Positions 1 through 8,946 of a stretch of 64,000 bases of DNA are shown here, piece after piece. How positions within the stretch are numbered: position 1 is the stretch's first letter; the number at the start of each line of letters is the position of its first letter. The DNA comes from an uncultured Eubacteriales bacterium (GTDB lineage: Bacteria > Bacillota > Clostridia > Christensenellales > Aristaeellaceae): assembly GCA_902764915.1 (NCBI GenBank), contig CACWXY010000014.1, positions 1-64,000 on the forward strand, given 5' to 3'. The notes below the pieces were generated by a model. That model was given only the letters and a program-made list of their open reading frames with translations, made no database searches and was not told the DNA's origin. Position numbers and translations under genes: made by a program.

Positions 1-8
1 TACACAAC

Positions 9-51
9 AATGGGGCATCGATTGAGGGAGTTCTCTCGATGCCCCATTATT
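9..51. terminator. Hairpin, copy A of a dispersed repeat
   Basis: A perfect 13-bp inverted repeat (left arm 9-21, right arm 36-48) flanks a 14-nt loop. The T-richness after either arm is modest (ATTATT forward, GTTGT in reverse). It probably ends a transcript from outside the window. The reverse-strand reading is nearly the same as the hairpin at 41778-41817, including the flanking GTTGTGTA, so it belongs to a repeated element. Confidence 0.6.
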
Positions 52-104
52 GCGCATTCATTACATGTGCGGAAGGTGTGGTTCTATTTTACGCTTACAA
101 TCAA

Positions 105-133
105 TCGACAAATGCTCCAGAAAGTGCTAAAAT
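105..133 (+). promoter_or_regulatory. Sigma-A-type promoter for the 197 operon
   Basis: TCGACA at 105-110, a 17-nt spacer and TAAAAT at 128-133, with an extended -10 (TGC). It is the only good promoter before the long forward gene run. Confidence 0.6.
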
Positions 134-196
134 GATATCGGTTATTGTAAAAAGGCGAGGTTTCGCCTTGCCTGCGCAGAAGGGAGCGGAGAGCGT

Positions 197-964
197 ATGG
201 AACCGTGGCTTCTGCCGGGGGAGAGAGTGGAGGATCTGCAGCGTGGCGGCCTTCAGATCCTGCAGAAGGAAAAGGGTTTTCACTACGGCATGGATGCCGT
301 CCTGCTGGCCGATTTCACGCGGGCAGGCAGCCGGGACCGTGTGCTGGACCTGGGCACCGGAACCGGGATACTGCCGCTGCTTCTGTGGGGACGCGGCAAG
401 GGAAAGACGTTTGACGCCATTGAGATCCAGCCGGACATGGCTGACATGGCGCGGCGGAGCATTCAGATGAATCATCTGCAGGACCGCATGACGGTGCATA
501 CCGGGGATGTGCGTGATATCCGGTCCATCGTGCCTGTAGGCAGCCGGGATGTGGTCGTGTGCAATCCGCCGTACGGCAGACAGGGCTGTGCGATCCCCAA
601 CCCGGACCAGGACAGAAAACTGGCCCGCCACCAGAGCGCAGACGGACTGACGCCGTTTCTGACAGCCGCCCGCTGGGCGCTGCGCGTGGGCGGGAAGTTC
701 TTCATGATCTATCCGGCACAGTGGATGCTGGAGGCCATGGAAGAAATGCGCGCGCTGTCGCTGACGCCCAAGCGTTTCCGTCTGGTATATCCCTTTCCCG
801 ACCGCGCGGCCAACCTGGTGCTGATCGAGGGCATTGTGGATGCCCGACCGCTTCTGCACACCGAACCGCCGCTGATTATCTACGCGTCCGAGGGCCGGAT
901 GACCCCGGAGGTTGCGCAAATGTATTCTTTTCATCCGCAAGCGGAGGCATCATGTGGGATCTGA
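197..964 (+). CDS. tRNA (adenine-N6)-methyltransferase-like class I SAM methyltransferase
   Basis: 255 aa. The SAM-binding motif I LDLGTGTGILPLLL lies near residues 50-65. The NPPY catalytic motif, typical of N6-adenine and N5-glutamine methyltransferases, is in VVCNPPYG near residue 125. The N-terminal GFHYGMDAVLLADF is typical of the TrmN6/YabB (COG4123) family, which methylates A37 of tRNA1(Val); that substrate is inferred from the family. GGGAGCGGAG lies just before the ATG. The 3' end overlaps the next gene by 13 nt, so the two are probably translationally coupled. Confidence 0.85.
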   Translation: MEPWLLPGERVEDLQRGGLQILQKEKGFHYGMDAVLLADFTRAGSRDRVLDLGTGTGILPLLLWGRGKGKTFDAIEIQPDMADMARRSIQMNHLQDRMTVHTGDVRDIRSIVPVGSRDVVVCNPPYGRQGCAIPNPDQDRKLARHQSADGLTPFLTAARWALRVGGKFFMIYPAQWMLEAMEEMRALSLTPKRFRLVYPFPDRAANLVLIEGIVDARPLLHTEPPLIIYASEGRMTPEVAQMYSFHPQAEASCGI

Positions 965-2166
965 TCGTAGTCGGAGGCGGTGCAGCCGGCATGGCCGGCG
1001 CGATTGCAGCAGCGGACTGCGGCGACCGGGTACTGCTCCTGGAGCGTATGGACCGGGTCGGGAAAAAGCTTCTGGCCACGGGGAACGGCCGGTGTAACCT
1101 GATGAACCGCGGCGCACCGCGCTACCGGGACAATCCGCTGGCGGCACAGGTACTGAAAAGATACGGCGCAGCGCAGCAGGAAGCCTTCTGGCATTCCCTG
1201 GGACTGATGCTGTATACCGACCGGGAGGACCGCGTCTATCCGGCATCCCTGCAGGCGAGTACAGTGCTGGATGTACTGCGCGGCGCCATGGAGGGAAGAC
1301 ACATCTGCGTGCGCACGGACAGTGCGGTTACCGGTCTGAAACGGACGCCGCAGGGGTTTGCCGTCATGTGCGCGAAGGGCGAATGCTATCAGGGCACGCG
1401 TGTGCTCATTACCACCGGCGGCCTTGCCCAGCCCAAGCTGGGAAGCGACGGCAGCGGGTTTCCGCTTTTGGAAAGCGTGGGACACGCGGTTACGGAGCTG
1501 CGGCCGGGACTGACACAGGTCATGACGGATACGGAACCGATCCGCGGACTGGAAGGCATCCGTGTGCGCGGGATTGTCAGAGCCTACGCGCATGACCGGC
1601 TTCTGGGCGAGGAACAGGGCGAGATTCTCTTTGCGTCCTATGGGCTCAGCGGGATCTGCGTGATGCAGCTGTCTGCGGCCTGCGACGGAAAGGACCGGAC
1701 CGTGTCGCTGGACCTGTCTTACGGACTGGGGCTTTCCCCGGAAGCACTGCGCGAGGAAATCAGCCGGCGCGGCGCGCTGCCTGCGGAGCGCCTGCTCTGC
1801 GGCATGTTTGTGCCCCGGCTGCAGCAAGCGCTTTTCCGGAAGGCCGGGATTCCCATGGGCGCAAAACCGCTTTCGGCTTCGGAACGCGACAGGCTCTGGC
1901 GGACCATCTGTGATTTCCGCCTGCCGGTGCGCGGACTGCGCGGCTTTGAAAGTGCGCAGGTTACCCGGGGCGGCGCCGAGACCGGCCTGTTTGATCCCCA
2001 TACCCTGGAATCGCGAAAAGTGCCGGGACTCTATGCCGCCGGCGAAGTGCTGGATGTGGACGGGGACTGCGGCGGATATAATCTGATGTTTGCCTTTGGC
2101 AGCGGTCTCATGGCCGGATCAAGGGGCAGAAAAATGAGGGGAGAGATCCTGTATGCAGATCGTTGA
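952..2166 (+). CDS. HI0933/YhiN-family FAD-dependent oxidoreductase
   Basis: 404 aa. The N-terminal dinucleotide-binding motif VVGGGAAGMAGAIAAA is at residues 5-20. It is followed by the family signature KKLLATGNGRCNLMN (about 39-53) and a C-terminal FAD-contact segment GLYAAGEVLDVDGDCGGYN. Members are flavoproteins with few defined substrates; the family includes BaiN of bile-acid metabolism. I chose ATG 952, preceded by GCGGAGGCATC, rather than the longer upstream frame, because that extension lies inside the methyltransferase gene and has no flavoprotein similarity. It overlaps tex by 14 nt. Confidence 0.85.
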   Translation: MWDLIVVGGGAAGMAGAIAAADCGDRVLLLERMDRVGKKLLATGNGRCNLMNRGAPRYRDNPLAAQVLKRYGAAQQEAFWHSLGLMLYTDREDRVYPASLQASTVLDVLRGAMEGRHICVRTDSAVTGLKRTPQGFAVMCAKGECYQGTRVLITTGGLAQPKLGSDGSGFPLLESVGHAVTELRPGLTQVMTDTEPIRGLEGIRVRGIVRAYAHDRLLGEEQGEILFASYGLSGICVMQLSAACDGKDRTVSLDLSYGLGLSPEALREEISRRGALPAERLLCGMFVPRLQQALFRKAGIPMGAKPLSASERDRLWRTICDFRLPVRGLRGFESAQVTRGGAETGLFDPHTLESRKVPGLYAAGEVLDVDGDCGGYNLMFAFGSGLMAGSRGRKMRGEILYADR

Positions 2167-4333
2167 AACAATGGCCCGGGAGTTCGGCGTCATGCCCTGG
2201 CAGGTGGAGGCCGTGATCAAGCTCCTGGATGAGGGCTGTACGGTGCCGTTCATTGCGCGCTACCGCAAGGAAGCCCATGGCGAGCTTGACGATCAGAAAC
2301 TGCGTGAGATGAGTGACCGTCTGGCTGCACTGCGTAACCTGGAAACGCGCAGAACCGAGATCTCCGAGATCCTGAAAAAACTGGGTGTCTGGACGGAAGA
2401 GCTGCAGAAGGAGATTGACGCGGCCACGACCATGGCACGGCTGGAGGACCTGTACCGTCCCTACCGTCCCAAGAGACGCACCCGCGCGTCCATTGCCCGG
2501 GAAAAGGGCCTGGAAGGACTGGCCAACCTGCTGCTTCTGCAGCTTTCCAAGGCGAAGACCCCGGAAGAGCTGGCGGATGGCTATGTGGATCCGGAAAAAG
2601 GCGTGGAGACGGCAGAGGACGCCCTGCAGGGGGCCATGGACATTATTGCCGAGACCGTTTCCGATGACGCGGCGGTGCGTAAGACGCTCAAGGAGCTCTA
2701 TGCCCGTGAGGCACAGATCGTGACCGCCGCAGTCAAGGAAGAGACCAGCGTGTATGAGATGTACTATGACTACCGCGAGCTGTGGCGGACCATGCCCAGC
2801 CACCGCGCGCTGGCCATCAATCGCGGCGAAAAGGAAGGCTTTCTGAAAGTACGCCTGGAGGCGGACACGGTGCATGCCATGCAGGCGATTGAGAAGGAAT
2901 ACATCGCGCATACCGGCTCCCTGGCGACGGAGTATGTGCGCACGGCCTGTCAGGACGCATACACCCGCCTGATTGCGCCGTCCCTGGAAAACGAGCTGCG
3001 CGGGGATCTGACGGAGCGCTCCCAGAAGGCAGCGATTTCCGTGTTCGCCATGAATCTGAAACCGCTTCTCATGCAGCCGCCGGTGCGCGCGCGTGTGGCC
3101 ATTGGACTGGATCCCGGGATTGCCCACGGCTGCAAGATTGCCGTCGTGGACGGCACGGGAAAGGTACTGGATACCAACGTAATCTATCCGCTTCCGCATC
3201 AGAAGCGGGTGGAACAGGCCAAGGCCATACTCAAGAGCATGATACTCCGGCATCATGTGTCCGTTGCCGCCATCGGCAACGGAACAGCCAGCCGGGAAAC
3301 GGAACAGTTTTTCGTGGATGTCATGCATGACATGCCGCAGGGGTATGACCTGTCCTACATGATTGTCAATGAAGCGGGTGCCTCGGTCTATTCCGCTTCC
3401 CCTCTGGCAGCGGCAGAGTTCCCGGACTATGACGTGAACCTGCGTTCGGCGATCTCCATTGCCCGCCGCCTGCAGGACCCGCTGGCCGAGCTCGTCAAGA
3501 TTGATCCCAAGGCCATCGGCGTGGGACAGTACCAGCACGACCTGAAGGAAAGCGAGCTGGATGCAGCCCTGGACCATGTGGTGGAGGACTGCGTGAATGC
3601 TGTCGGCGTGGATGTGAATACAGCCAGTGCCGCGCTGCTCAGTCATGTGGCGGGCATTAACAGCGGCGTGGCGAAGAACATTGTGGCCTATCGCGAGGAG
3701 AACGGGCCTTTCCAGACGCGCAGTGAACTGAAAAAAGTGCCCAAGCTCGGGCCGCGCGCCTTTGAGCAGTGCGCGGGCTTCATGCGGATCCCGGGCGGCA
3801 AGGACCTGATCGAGAACACCGGCGTGCATCCGGAAAGCTATAAGGCGGCCAAGGCCCTGCTCAAGCATTTTGACATGACCGCCCAGGAGGCCGCGAAAGG
3901 TCTGCTTTTCCCCAAGTGCGAAGCCGAAGGCTTTTCAGCGCTCTCCCAGCTGCTGGAGACCGGCGAGCCCACACTGCGGGATATTGTCAGGGAGATTTCC
4001 AAGCCCGGAAGGGATCCCCGTGATGAGCTTCCGCCGCCGCTTCTGCGCAGTGATGTGCTGGAGATGAAGGACCTGAAGCCGGGTATGGAGCTGAAGGGAA
4101 CCGTGCGCAATGTCACGGACTTCGGCGCGTTTGTGGACATCGGTGTGCACCGCGACGGTCTGGTGCATATCTCGCAGTTTGGCCGCCGGATCACGCACCC
4201 CTCCGAGATGGTATCGGTCGGCGACGTGGTCACCTGTTATGTGCTGGAAGTTGACGAAAAGCGCAACCGTATTTCCCTGACCATGCGGAAGATGCAGCCC
4301 AGACCTGTCTCCGGAGGTGAGCAGCATGGATGA
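2153..4333 (+). CDS. tex: Tex, S1-domain RNA-binding transcription accessory protein
   Basis: 726 aa, close to the usual Tex length. Visible in order: N-terminal Tex helical domain (VPFIARYRKEAHGELDD), YqgF/RNaseH-like domain (AIGLDPGIAHGCKIAVVD, near residue 325), helix-hairpin-helix segment (DVNTASAALLSHVAGI, near 485) and a C-terminal S1 domain (LKGTVRNVTDFGAFVDIGVH, near 645). Tex is a conserved nucleic-acid-binding protein that affects transcription and stress tolerance. It is preceded by GGGGAGAGATCC and sits between a flavoprotein and a YerC-type regulator. Confidence 0.95.
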   Translation: MQIVETMAREFGVMPWQVEAVIKLLDEGCTVPFIARYRKEAHGELDDQKLREMSDRLAALRNLETRRTEISEILKKLGVWTEELQKEIDAATTMARLEDLYRPYRPKRRTRASIAREKGLEGLANLLLLQLSKAKTPEELADGYVDPEKGVETAEDALQGAMDIIAETVSDDAAVRKTLKELYAREAQIVTAAVKEETSVYEMYYDYRELWRTMPSHRALAINRGEKEGFLKVRLEADTVHAMQAIEKEYIAHTGSLATEYVRTACQDAYTRLIAPSLENELRGDLTERSQKAAISVFAMNLKPLLMQPPVRARVAIGLDPGIAHGCKIAVVDGTGKVLDTNVIYPLPHQKRVEQAKAILKSMILRHHVSVAAIGNGTASRETEQFFVDVMHDMPQGYDLSYMIVNEAGASVYSASPLAAAEFPDYDVNLRSAISIARRLQDPLAELVKIDPKAIGVGQYQHDLKESELDAALDHVVEDCVNAVGVDVNTASAALLSHVAGINSGVAKNIVAYREENGPFQTRSELKKVPKLGPRAFEQCAGFMRIPGGKDLIENTGVHPESYKAAKALLKHFDMTAQEAAKGLLFPKCEAEGFSALSQLLETGEPTLRDIVREISKPGRDPRDELPPPLLRSDVLEMKDLKPGMELKGTVRNVTDFGAFVDIGVHRDGLVHISQFGRRITHPSEMVSVGDVVTCYVLEVDEKRNRISLTMRKMQPRPVSGGEQHG

Positions 4334-4628
4334 GTCCAAGATCCGCTCACGGCAGACGGACGTCCTGATGAAGGCCGTCCTGTGCCTGAAGGACGAGAAT
4401 GCAGCCTACAGTTTTTTTGAAGACCTGTGCACGATTCCCGAGATCCGGTCCATGTCCCAGCGCCTGGAGGTTGCGGTGCTTCTTCGGAAAAAGGCAACCT
4501 ACCAGGAGATTGTGCGCCAGACGGGCGCATCCACTGCGACCATCAGCCGTGTCAACCGGTGTCTCATGTATGGACTGGACGGATACAATCATGTGCTGGA
4601 AGCACTGGAAAATGACGGTGTCATCTGA
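4326..4628 (+). CDS. YerC/YecD-family TrpR-like regulator
   Basis: 100 aa. A single-domain TrpR-fold protein: an all-helical N-terminus (FFEDLCTIPEIRSMSQRLEV), then a helix-turn-helix ATYQEIVRQTGASTATISRV ending in VNRCL. Family members are common in Firmicutes near pcrA; their target is generally unknown and a tryptophan role should not be assumed. ATG 4326 sits 8 nt after GGAGG (4313-4317); the alternative GTG at 4317 would overlap its own ribosome binding site. It overlaps the end of tex by 8 nt. Confidence 0.85.
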   Translation: MDESKIRSRQTDVLMKAVLCLKDENAAYSFFEDLCTIPEIRSMSQRLEVAVLLRKKATYQEIVRQTGASTATISRVNRCLMYGLDGYNHVLEALENDGVI

Positions 4629-4664
4629 GTAGGACGGGACAAGACGAAGAAGATGAGGTAAAAG

Positions 4665-6911
4665 ATGGACGTAAGCAAACTGAATCCCGAACAGCGTAAA
4701 GCCGTAGAAACGACGGAAGGTCCCGTGCTGATTCTGGCTGGCGCGGGCAGCGGCAAGACCCGTACACTGACAGCACGTGTGGCTCGTCTTCTGGAAAAAG
4801 GCGTCCCGGCGTGGAACATTCTGGCCCTGACCTTTACCAATAAGGCGGCCAAGGAAATGAAGGAGCGTATTGAGGCCATGGTCGGCGAGAGCGCCGCCGA
4901 TGCGTGGATCATGACCTTCCATTCAGCCTGTGCCCGGATCCTGCGCCGGGATATTGAAAAGCTCGGCTACAAGCGGTCCTTTGTCATCTATGATTCAGAC
5001 GACCAGCAGAGCCTTTTGAAGGATATCGTCAAGCGCATGGGCGTGGATGACAAGGCGTTCTCACCCAAGTCCGTCTCTTCTCTGATTTCGGATGCGAAGA
5101 ACCATCTGATCCTGCCCGCGGAGTGGCGGGACACGCATGCGGATGATGAGCGCTCTGAGACGATCTATAACATTTACCTGGAGTACGAGACCCGGCTGAA
5201 AGCGCTTAATGCGCTGGACTTTGATGATCTGCTGGTCAAGACACTGGAACTGATGGTCGAGCATCCGCCGGTGCTGGAGTATTACCGCAACCGCTTCCGC
5301 TATGTAATGGTCGATGAGTACCAGGACACCAATGAAGTGCAGTACCGCCTGTGTCAGCTGCTGACCAAGGAAAGCCAGAACCTGTGCGTGGTAGGCGACG
5401 ACGACCAGTCGATCTATTCCTGGCGCGGCGCGGACATCCACAATATTCTCGACTTTGAGAAAGACTTCCCCAATGCCGTGGTGATCAAGCTGGAGCAGAA
5501 CTACCGCTCCACCGCCAACATCCTCGATGCCGCCAACCAGGTGATCGCGCATAATGAGCAGCGCAAGGACAAGCGGCTGTGGACGGAGGAAGGCGAGGGC
5601 GAGAAGATCCACACCTTCTGTGCGGATGACGACCGTTCGGAGGCAACCTGGGTAGCCAACCGGATCATTGAACTGCATAAGCAGGGCGATGCCTATCAGA
5701 ACATGGCCGTGCTGTACCGCGTCAATGCCCAGAGCCGGCAGGTGGAAGACATGCTGGTGAATTCCGGTATTGCCTATAACGTGTATGGCGGCACCAAGTT
5801 CTATGACCGCAGGGAAGTCCGGGACGTCATGGCCTACCTGCGTGTGCTGGCCAATCCGGCTGATGACATGTCCCTGCGCCGGATCATTAATGTGCCCCGC
5901 CGGTCCATCGGCGACAGCACGGTATCCCTTCTGGAAGAGCATGCGCGGGGGAACGAAATGCCGCTCTATTCCGCGCTGACGGACATGCCGGAGAAGCTGA
6001 CCAGCCGCCCGCGCAAGTGTGTGCAGGAGTTCGCCGGACTGATGACGCTTCTGTCGGTTGAGATGGCCACCATGCCGCTTCCCGAGTTTGTGGAAGACCT
6101 GATGGTGCGCACGGGACTGCGCGCGCAGTATGAGAATGATCCCACGGATGACGCGGCGGACCGGCTGAAGAACATGGAGGAAGTCGTCAATGCCGTGCGC
6201 CAGTTCGCTGCGGAGCATGAAGGCGCCACACTGGAGGAATACCTGGAAAACGTCGCCCTGATTACGGACATGGATACAACAAAGGAAACGGACGGCCATG
6301 TGACGCTGATGACCATGCACTCGGCCAAGGGTCTGGAGTTCGACAATGTATTCGTGATCGGTATGGAGGAAAATGTATTCCCCAGCTACCGCTGCGTGGA
6401 CGACAAGGTGAAACTGGAGGAAGAGCGCAGGCTCTGCTATGTGGCTATGACACGTGCGCGCAAGCGCCTGTACCTGAGCCGCGCACGGCAGCGTATGGTG
6501 TTCAATCAGGTGAACATGAACCCGCCGTCCCGTTTCCTGGAGGAGATCCCGCGCCGTCTGATGGAGGACGAGTGGGCCACGCGCCACGAGCGTGCCTTCG
6601 GGAAAGAGCCGCCGCCCATGCGCAGCACGCAGAAACCGCAGCCGCGCATGATCAAGCGTCCGGATGATCCGCTGAACCTGCAGCGCAGCAATCCACTGGG
6701 CATTCCCGGCGTACAGAAGGGGATCAGTGCGGTTCCGCAGACTGCCGGATTCCGCGCCGGCGACCATGTCATGCACCGCAAGTTCGGTGAAGGCGTGGTA
6801 ACGGATCTGGTGGGCACCGGTGTGGACGCACGCATTCGCATTAACTTTACCGCCTTTGGCCCCAAAGAGTTTTCTCTGGGCCTGGCGCCGATTGTAAAAA
6901 TGGAGGACTGA
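4665..6911 (+). CDS. pcrA: PcrA/UvrD superfamily 1A DNA helicase
   Basis: 748 aa, normal for PcrA. Walker A GAGSGKT is at residues 26-32, the Walker B/motif II region reads MVDEYQDTN, motif III GDDDQSIYSWRGAD, and motifs V-VI LMTMHSAKGLEFDNVFVIG and CYVAMTRARKRLYLSRA. After a linker rich in Pro and basic residues, the C-terminus ends in a Tudor-like GDHVMHRKFGEGVV segment known to contact RNA polymerase in Firmicute PcrA. It unwinds DNA 3'-5' in repair and replication restart. ligA follows after 4 nt, the classical Firmicute pairing. Confidence 0.97.
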   Translation: MDVSKLNPEQRKAVETTEGPVLILAGAGSGKTRTLTARVARLLEKGVPAWNILALTFTNKAAKEMKERIEAMVGESAADAWIMTFHSACARILRRDIEKLGYKRSFVIYDSDDQQSLLKDIVKRMGVDDKAFSPKSVSSLISDAKNHLILPAEWRDTHADDERSETIYNIYLEYETRLKALNALDFDDLLVKTLELMVEHPPVLEYYRNRFRYVMVDEYQDTNEVQYRLCQLLTKESQNLCVVGDDDQSIYSWRGADIHNILDFEKDFPNAVVIKLEQNYRSTANILDAANQVIAHNEQRKDKRLWTEEGEGEKIHTFCADDDRSEATWVANRIIELHKQGDAYQNMAVLYRVNAQSRQVEDMLVNSGIAYNVYGGTKFYDRREVRDVMAYLRVLANPADDMSLRRIINVPRRSIGDSTVSLLEEHARGNEMPLYSALTDMPEKLTSRPRKCVQEFAGLMTLLSVEMATMPLPEFVEDLMVRTGLRAQYENDPTDDAADRLKNMEEVVNAVRQFAAEHEGATLEEYLENVALITDMDTTKETDGHVTLMTMHSAKGLEFDNVFVIGMEENVFPSYRCVDDKVKLEEERRLCYVAMTRARKRLYLSRARQRMVFNQVNMNPPSRFLEEIPRRLMEDEWATRHERAFGKEPPPMRSTQKPQPRMIKRPDDPLNLQRSNPLGIPGVQKGISAVPQTAGFRAGDHVMHRKFGEGVVTDLVGTGVDARIRINFTAFGPKEFSLGLAPIVKMED

Positions 6912-6915
6912 GGGT

Positions 6916-8940
6916 ATGCCAGGGCACGACGGGGCGCAGCTGAGCCTGTTTGATCTCATGGAAGCGCCGAAGCCGGATGCGACGCAGACGCGCATGCGCG
7001 CACTGGTCGACCGGTTGAACGAGACGGCCTATGCGTACTATGTACTCGATAACCCGCTGATCTCGGATAAGCAGTGGGACGAAATGTATGCCGAGCTGCA
7101 GGCGCTGGAAAAGGAGACCGGGACCGTGCTCCCGGATTCGCCCACCCACCGGGTGGGCGGCGAGCCACTGAAGGAGTTTGCACCGCATACGCACCTGACG
7201 CGCCTGTGGTCCATGGATAAGGTGCAGAGCCTGGACGCGCTGGAGGAGTGGATCGATCGCACCGAGCGCCTGGCAGGACGGAAGAATCTGCCCTACTTTG
7301 TGGAGTATAAGTTTGACGGGCTGACGCTGAACCTGACCTATCGCGACGGCAACCTCGTACAGGCCGCCACCCGCGGAAACGGTGTGACCGGCGAAGCGAT
7401 CCTTCCGCAGGCCCGGACGATCCGCACGGTCCCGCTGCACATCCCCTATAAGGGGCTTCTGGAGATCCAGGGCGAGTGTATCATGCGTCTTTCCGCGCTG
7501 GAAGCCTATAACCGGACAGCCCGGGAACCGCTGAAGAACGCGCGGAACGCCGCAGCCGGCGCACTGCGTAACCTGGATCCCGCGGTGACTGCATCGCGTA
7601 ACCTGGATGCGTTCTTTTATCAGATCGGAACGATCGAAAACCCGCCCTTTGACACACAGCCGGATATGCTCTCCTTTATCCGTGAAAACGGATTTCCGGT
7701 CAGCCCTTACCTGGGCACGCCGAAAAACCGTGAGGAGATCATGGAATGCATTCGCGGGATTGAGGAAGCCAGGCCCACCCTGGACTTCCTTATTGACGGC
7801 GTGGTGATTAAGGTAGGCGACTTTGCGCTCCGGCGGGAAATGGGCTTTACGGAGAAGTTCCCCCGCTGGGCGGTGGCATACAAGTTTGAGGCAGAGGAGA
7901 GCGTGACGCGCCTGAAGCGCGTGACGTGGGAACTGGGGCGCACCGGTAAGCTGACACCGCTGGCGCACCTGGAACCGGTGGACTTTTATGGCGTGACCGT
8001 ACAGAAGGCCACACTGAACAACTGGGGCGATATCCAGCGCAAGCGTGTGGCGCTGGGCGCGGATGTCTGGGTGCGCCGCTCCAATGATGTGATTCCCGAG
8101 ATCATGGGCCGGGTCGGTGAGCCGGGAGCGGACGAAAAGCCGATTGAAAAGCCCACGGTATGCCCGGCCTGCGGGCAGAAGCTCGTGGAGCGCGGCGCAC
8201 ATCTGTTCTGCATGAACCGTGTCAGCTGCCGGCCGCAGGCAGTGCAGCGTCTGAAGCATTTCGCCGGACGCGACGCCATGGATATTGACGGGTTCTCCGA
8301 AAAGACCGCGGATCAGTTCTATGATGTACTGGGTGTGCGTGACCCGGCCGACCTTTACCGGCTGACCCGCGAGGAAATCCTCAGCGTGGAAGGGTTTAAG
8401 GAAAAAAAGACGGATAAGCTGCTGCTTGCCCTGGAAAAGAGCAAGCACTGTACTTTGGACGCGTTCCTGTTCGCAGTCGGCATTCCCAATGTGGGACGCA
8501 AGACCGCGCGCGACCTGGCCAATGCCTTCGGCAGCCTGCAGGGCGTGGAGGCGGCCTCTCTGGAAGCACTGACCGCGATCCCGGATGTAGGAGAGATTGT
8601 CGCCCAGAGCGTGGTCGAGTTCTTCTCCTTTACGGAGAACCGGCAGATGATCACGCGTCTTCTGGAGGCAGGCGTACACCCGCAGGAGACAGTGCATGCC
8701 GAGGGCGGCGTATTCCAGGGGCTCTCCATCGTGGTGACCGGGACGCTGCCGACGCTCTCAAGAAGGGAAGCGGAGGACCTGATCCGCGAATGCGGCGGGA
8801 ATGCGGCATCCTCGGTCAGCCGGAAAACAGCCTTTGTTGTGGCGGGCGAGGCCGCCGGAAGCAAGCTTTCCAAGGCACAGACGCTGGGAATCCCCGTGAT
8901 AGACGAGGCTGAATTCCTGCGCCGCAGCGGACGGGAGTGA
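6916..8940 (+). CDS. ligA: NAD-dependent DNA ligase LigA
   Basis: 674 aa. The adenylation-domain nucleophile is Lys132 in the KxDG motif (YKFDG). Then come the OB fold (KVGDFALRREMGFTEKFPRW, about 295-315; WELGRTGKLTPLAHLEP), a four-Cys zinc finger (CPACGQ plus the CMNRVSC region), helix-hairpin-helix repeats and a C-terminal BRCT domain (about 590-670). It seals nicks using NAD+. Oddly, the first about 20 residues before the Ia domain contain QLSLF at residues 8-12, which matches the beta-clamp-binding consensus QL(S/D)LF. Confidence 0.97.
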   Translation: MPGHDGAQLSLFDLMEAPKPDATQTRMRALVDRLNETAYAYYVLDNPLISDKQWDEMYAELQALEKETGTVLPDSPTHRVGGEPLKEFAPHTHLTRLWSMDKVQSLDALEEWIDRTERLAGRKNLPYFVEYKFDGLTLNLTYRDGNLVQAATRGNGVTGEAILPQARTIRTVPLHIPYKGLLEIQGECIMRLSALEAYNRTAREPLKNARNAAAGALRNLDPAVTASRNLDAFFYQIGTIENPPFDTQPDMLSFIRENGFPVSPYLGTPKNREEIMECIRGIEEARPTLDFLIDGVVIKVGDFALRREMGFTEKFPRWAVAYKFEAEESVTRLKRVTWELGRTGKLTPLAHLEPVDFYGVTVQKATLNNWGDIQRKRVALGADVWVRRSNDVIPEIMGRVGEPGADEKPIEKPTVCPACGQKLVERGAHLFCMNRVSCRPQAVQRLKHFAGRDAMDIDGFSEKTADQFYDVLGVRDPADLYRLTREEILSVEGFKEKKTDKLLLALEKSKHCTLDAFLFAVGIPNVGRKTARDLANAFGSLQGVEAASLEALTAIPDVGEIVAQSVVEFFSFTENRQMITRLLEAGVHPQETVHAEGGVFQGLSIVVTGTLPTLSRREAEDLIRECGGNAASSVSRKTAFVVAGEAAGSKLSKAQTLGIPVIDEAEFLRRSGRE

Positions 8941-8946
8941 ACGAAA

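Noticed and set aside
2108..3868. Long reverse frames opposite tex, pcrA (5061-6995) and ligA (6847-8697)
   Set aside because: They are shadows created by GC-rich third positions. The forward frames have clear family motifs and tight operon spacing; the reverse ones have none.
4326..4628. Naming the YerC-type gene trpR
   Set aside because: It shares the TrpR fold only. There is no trp operon nearby, and the family is distinct from the tryptophan repressor.
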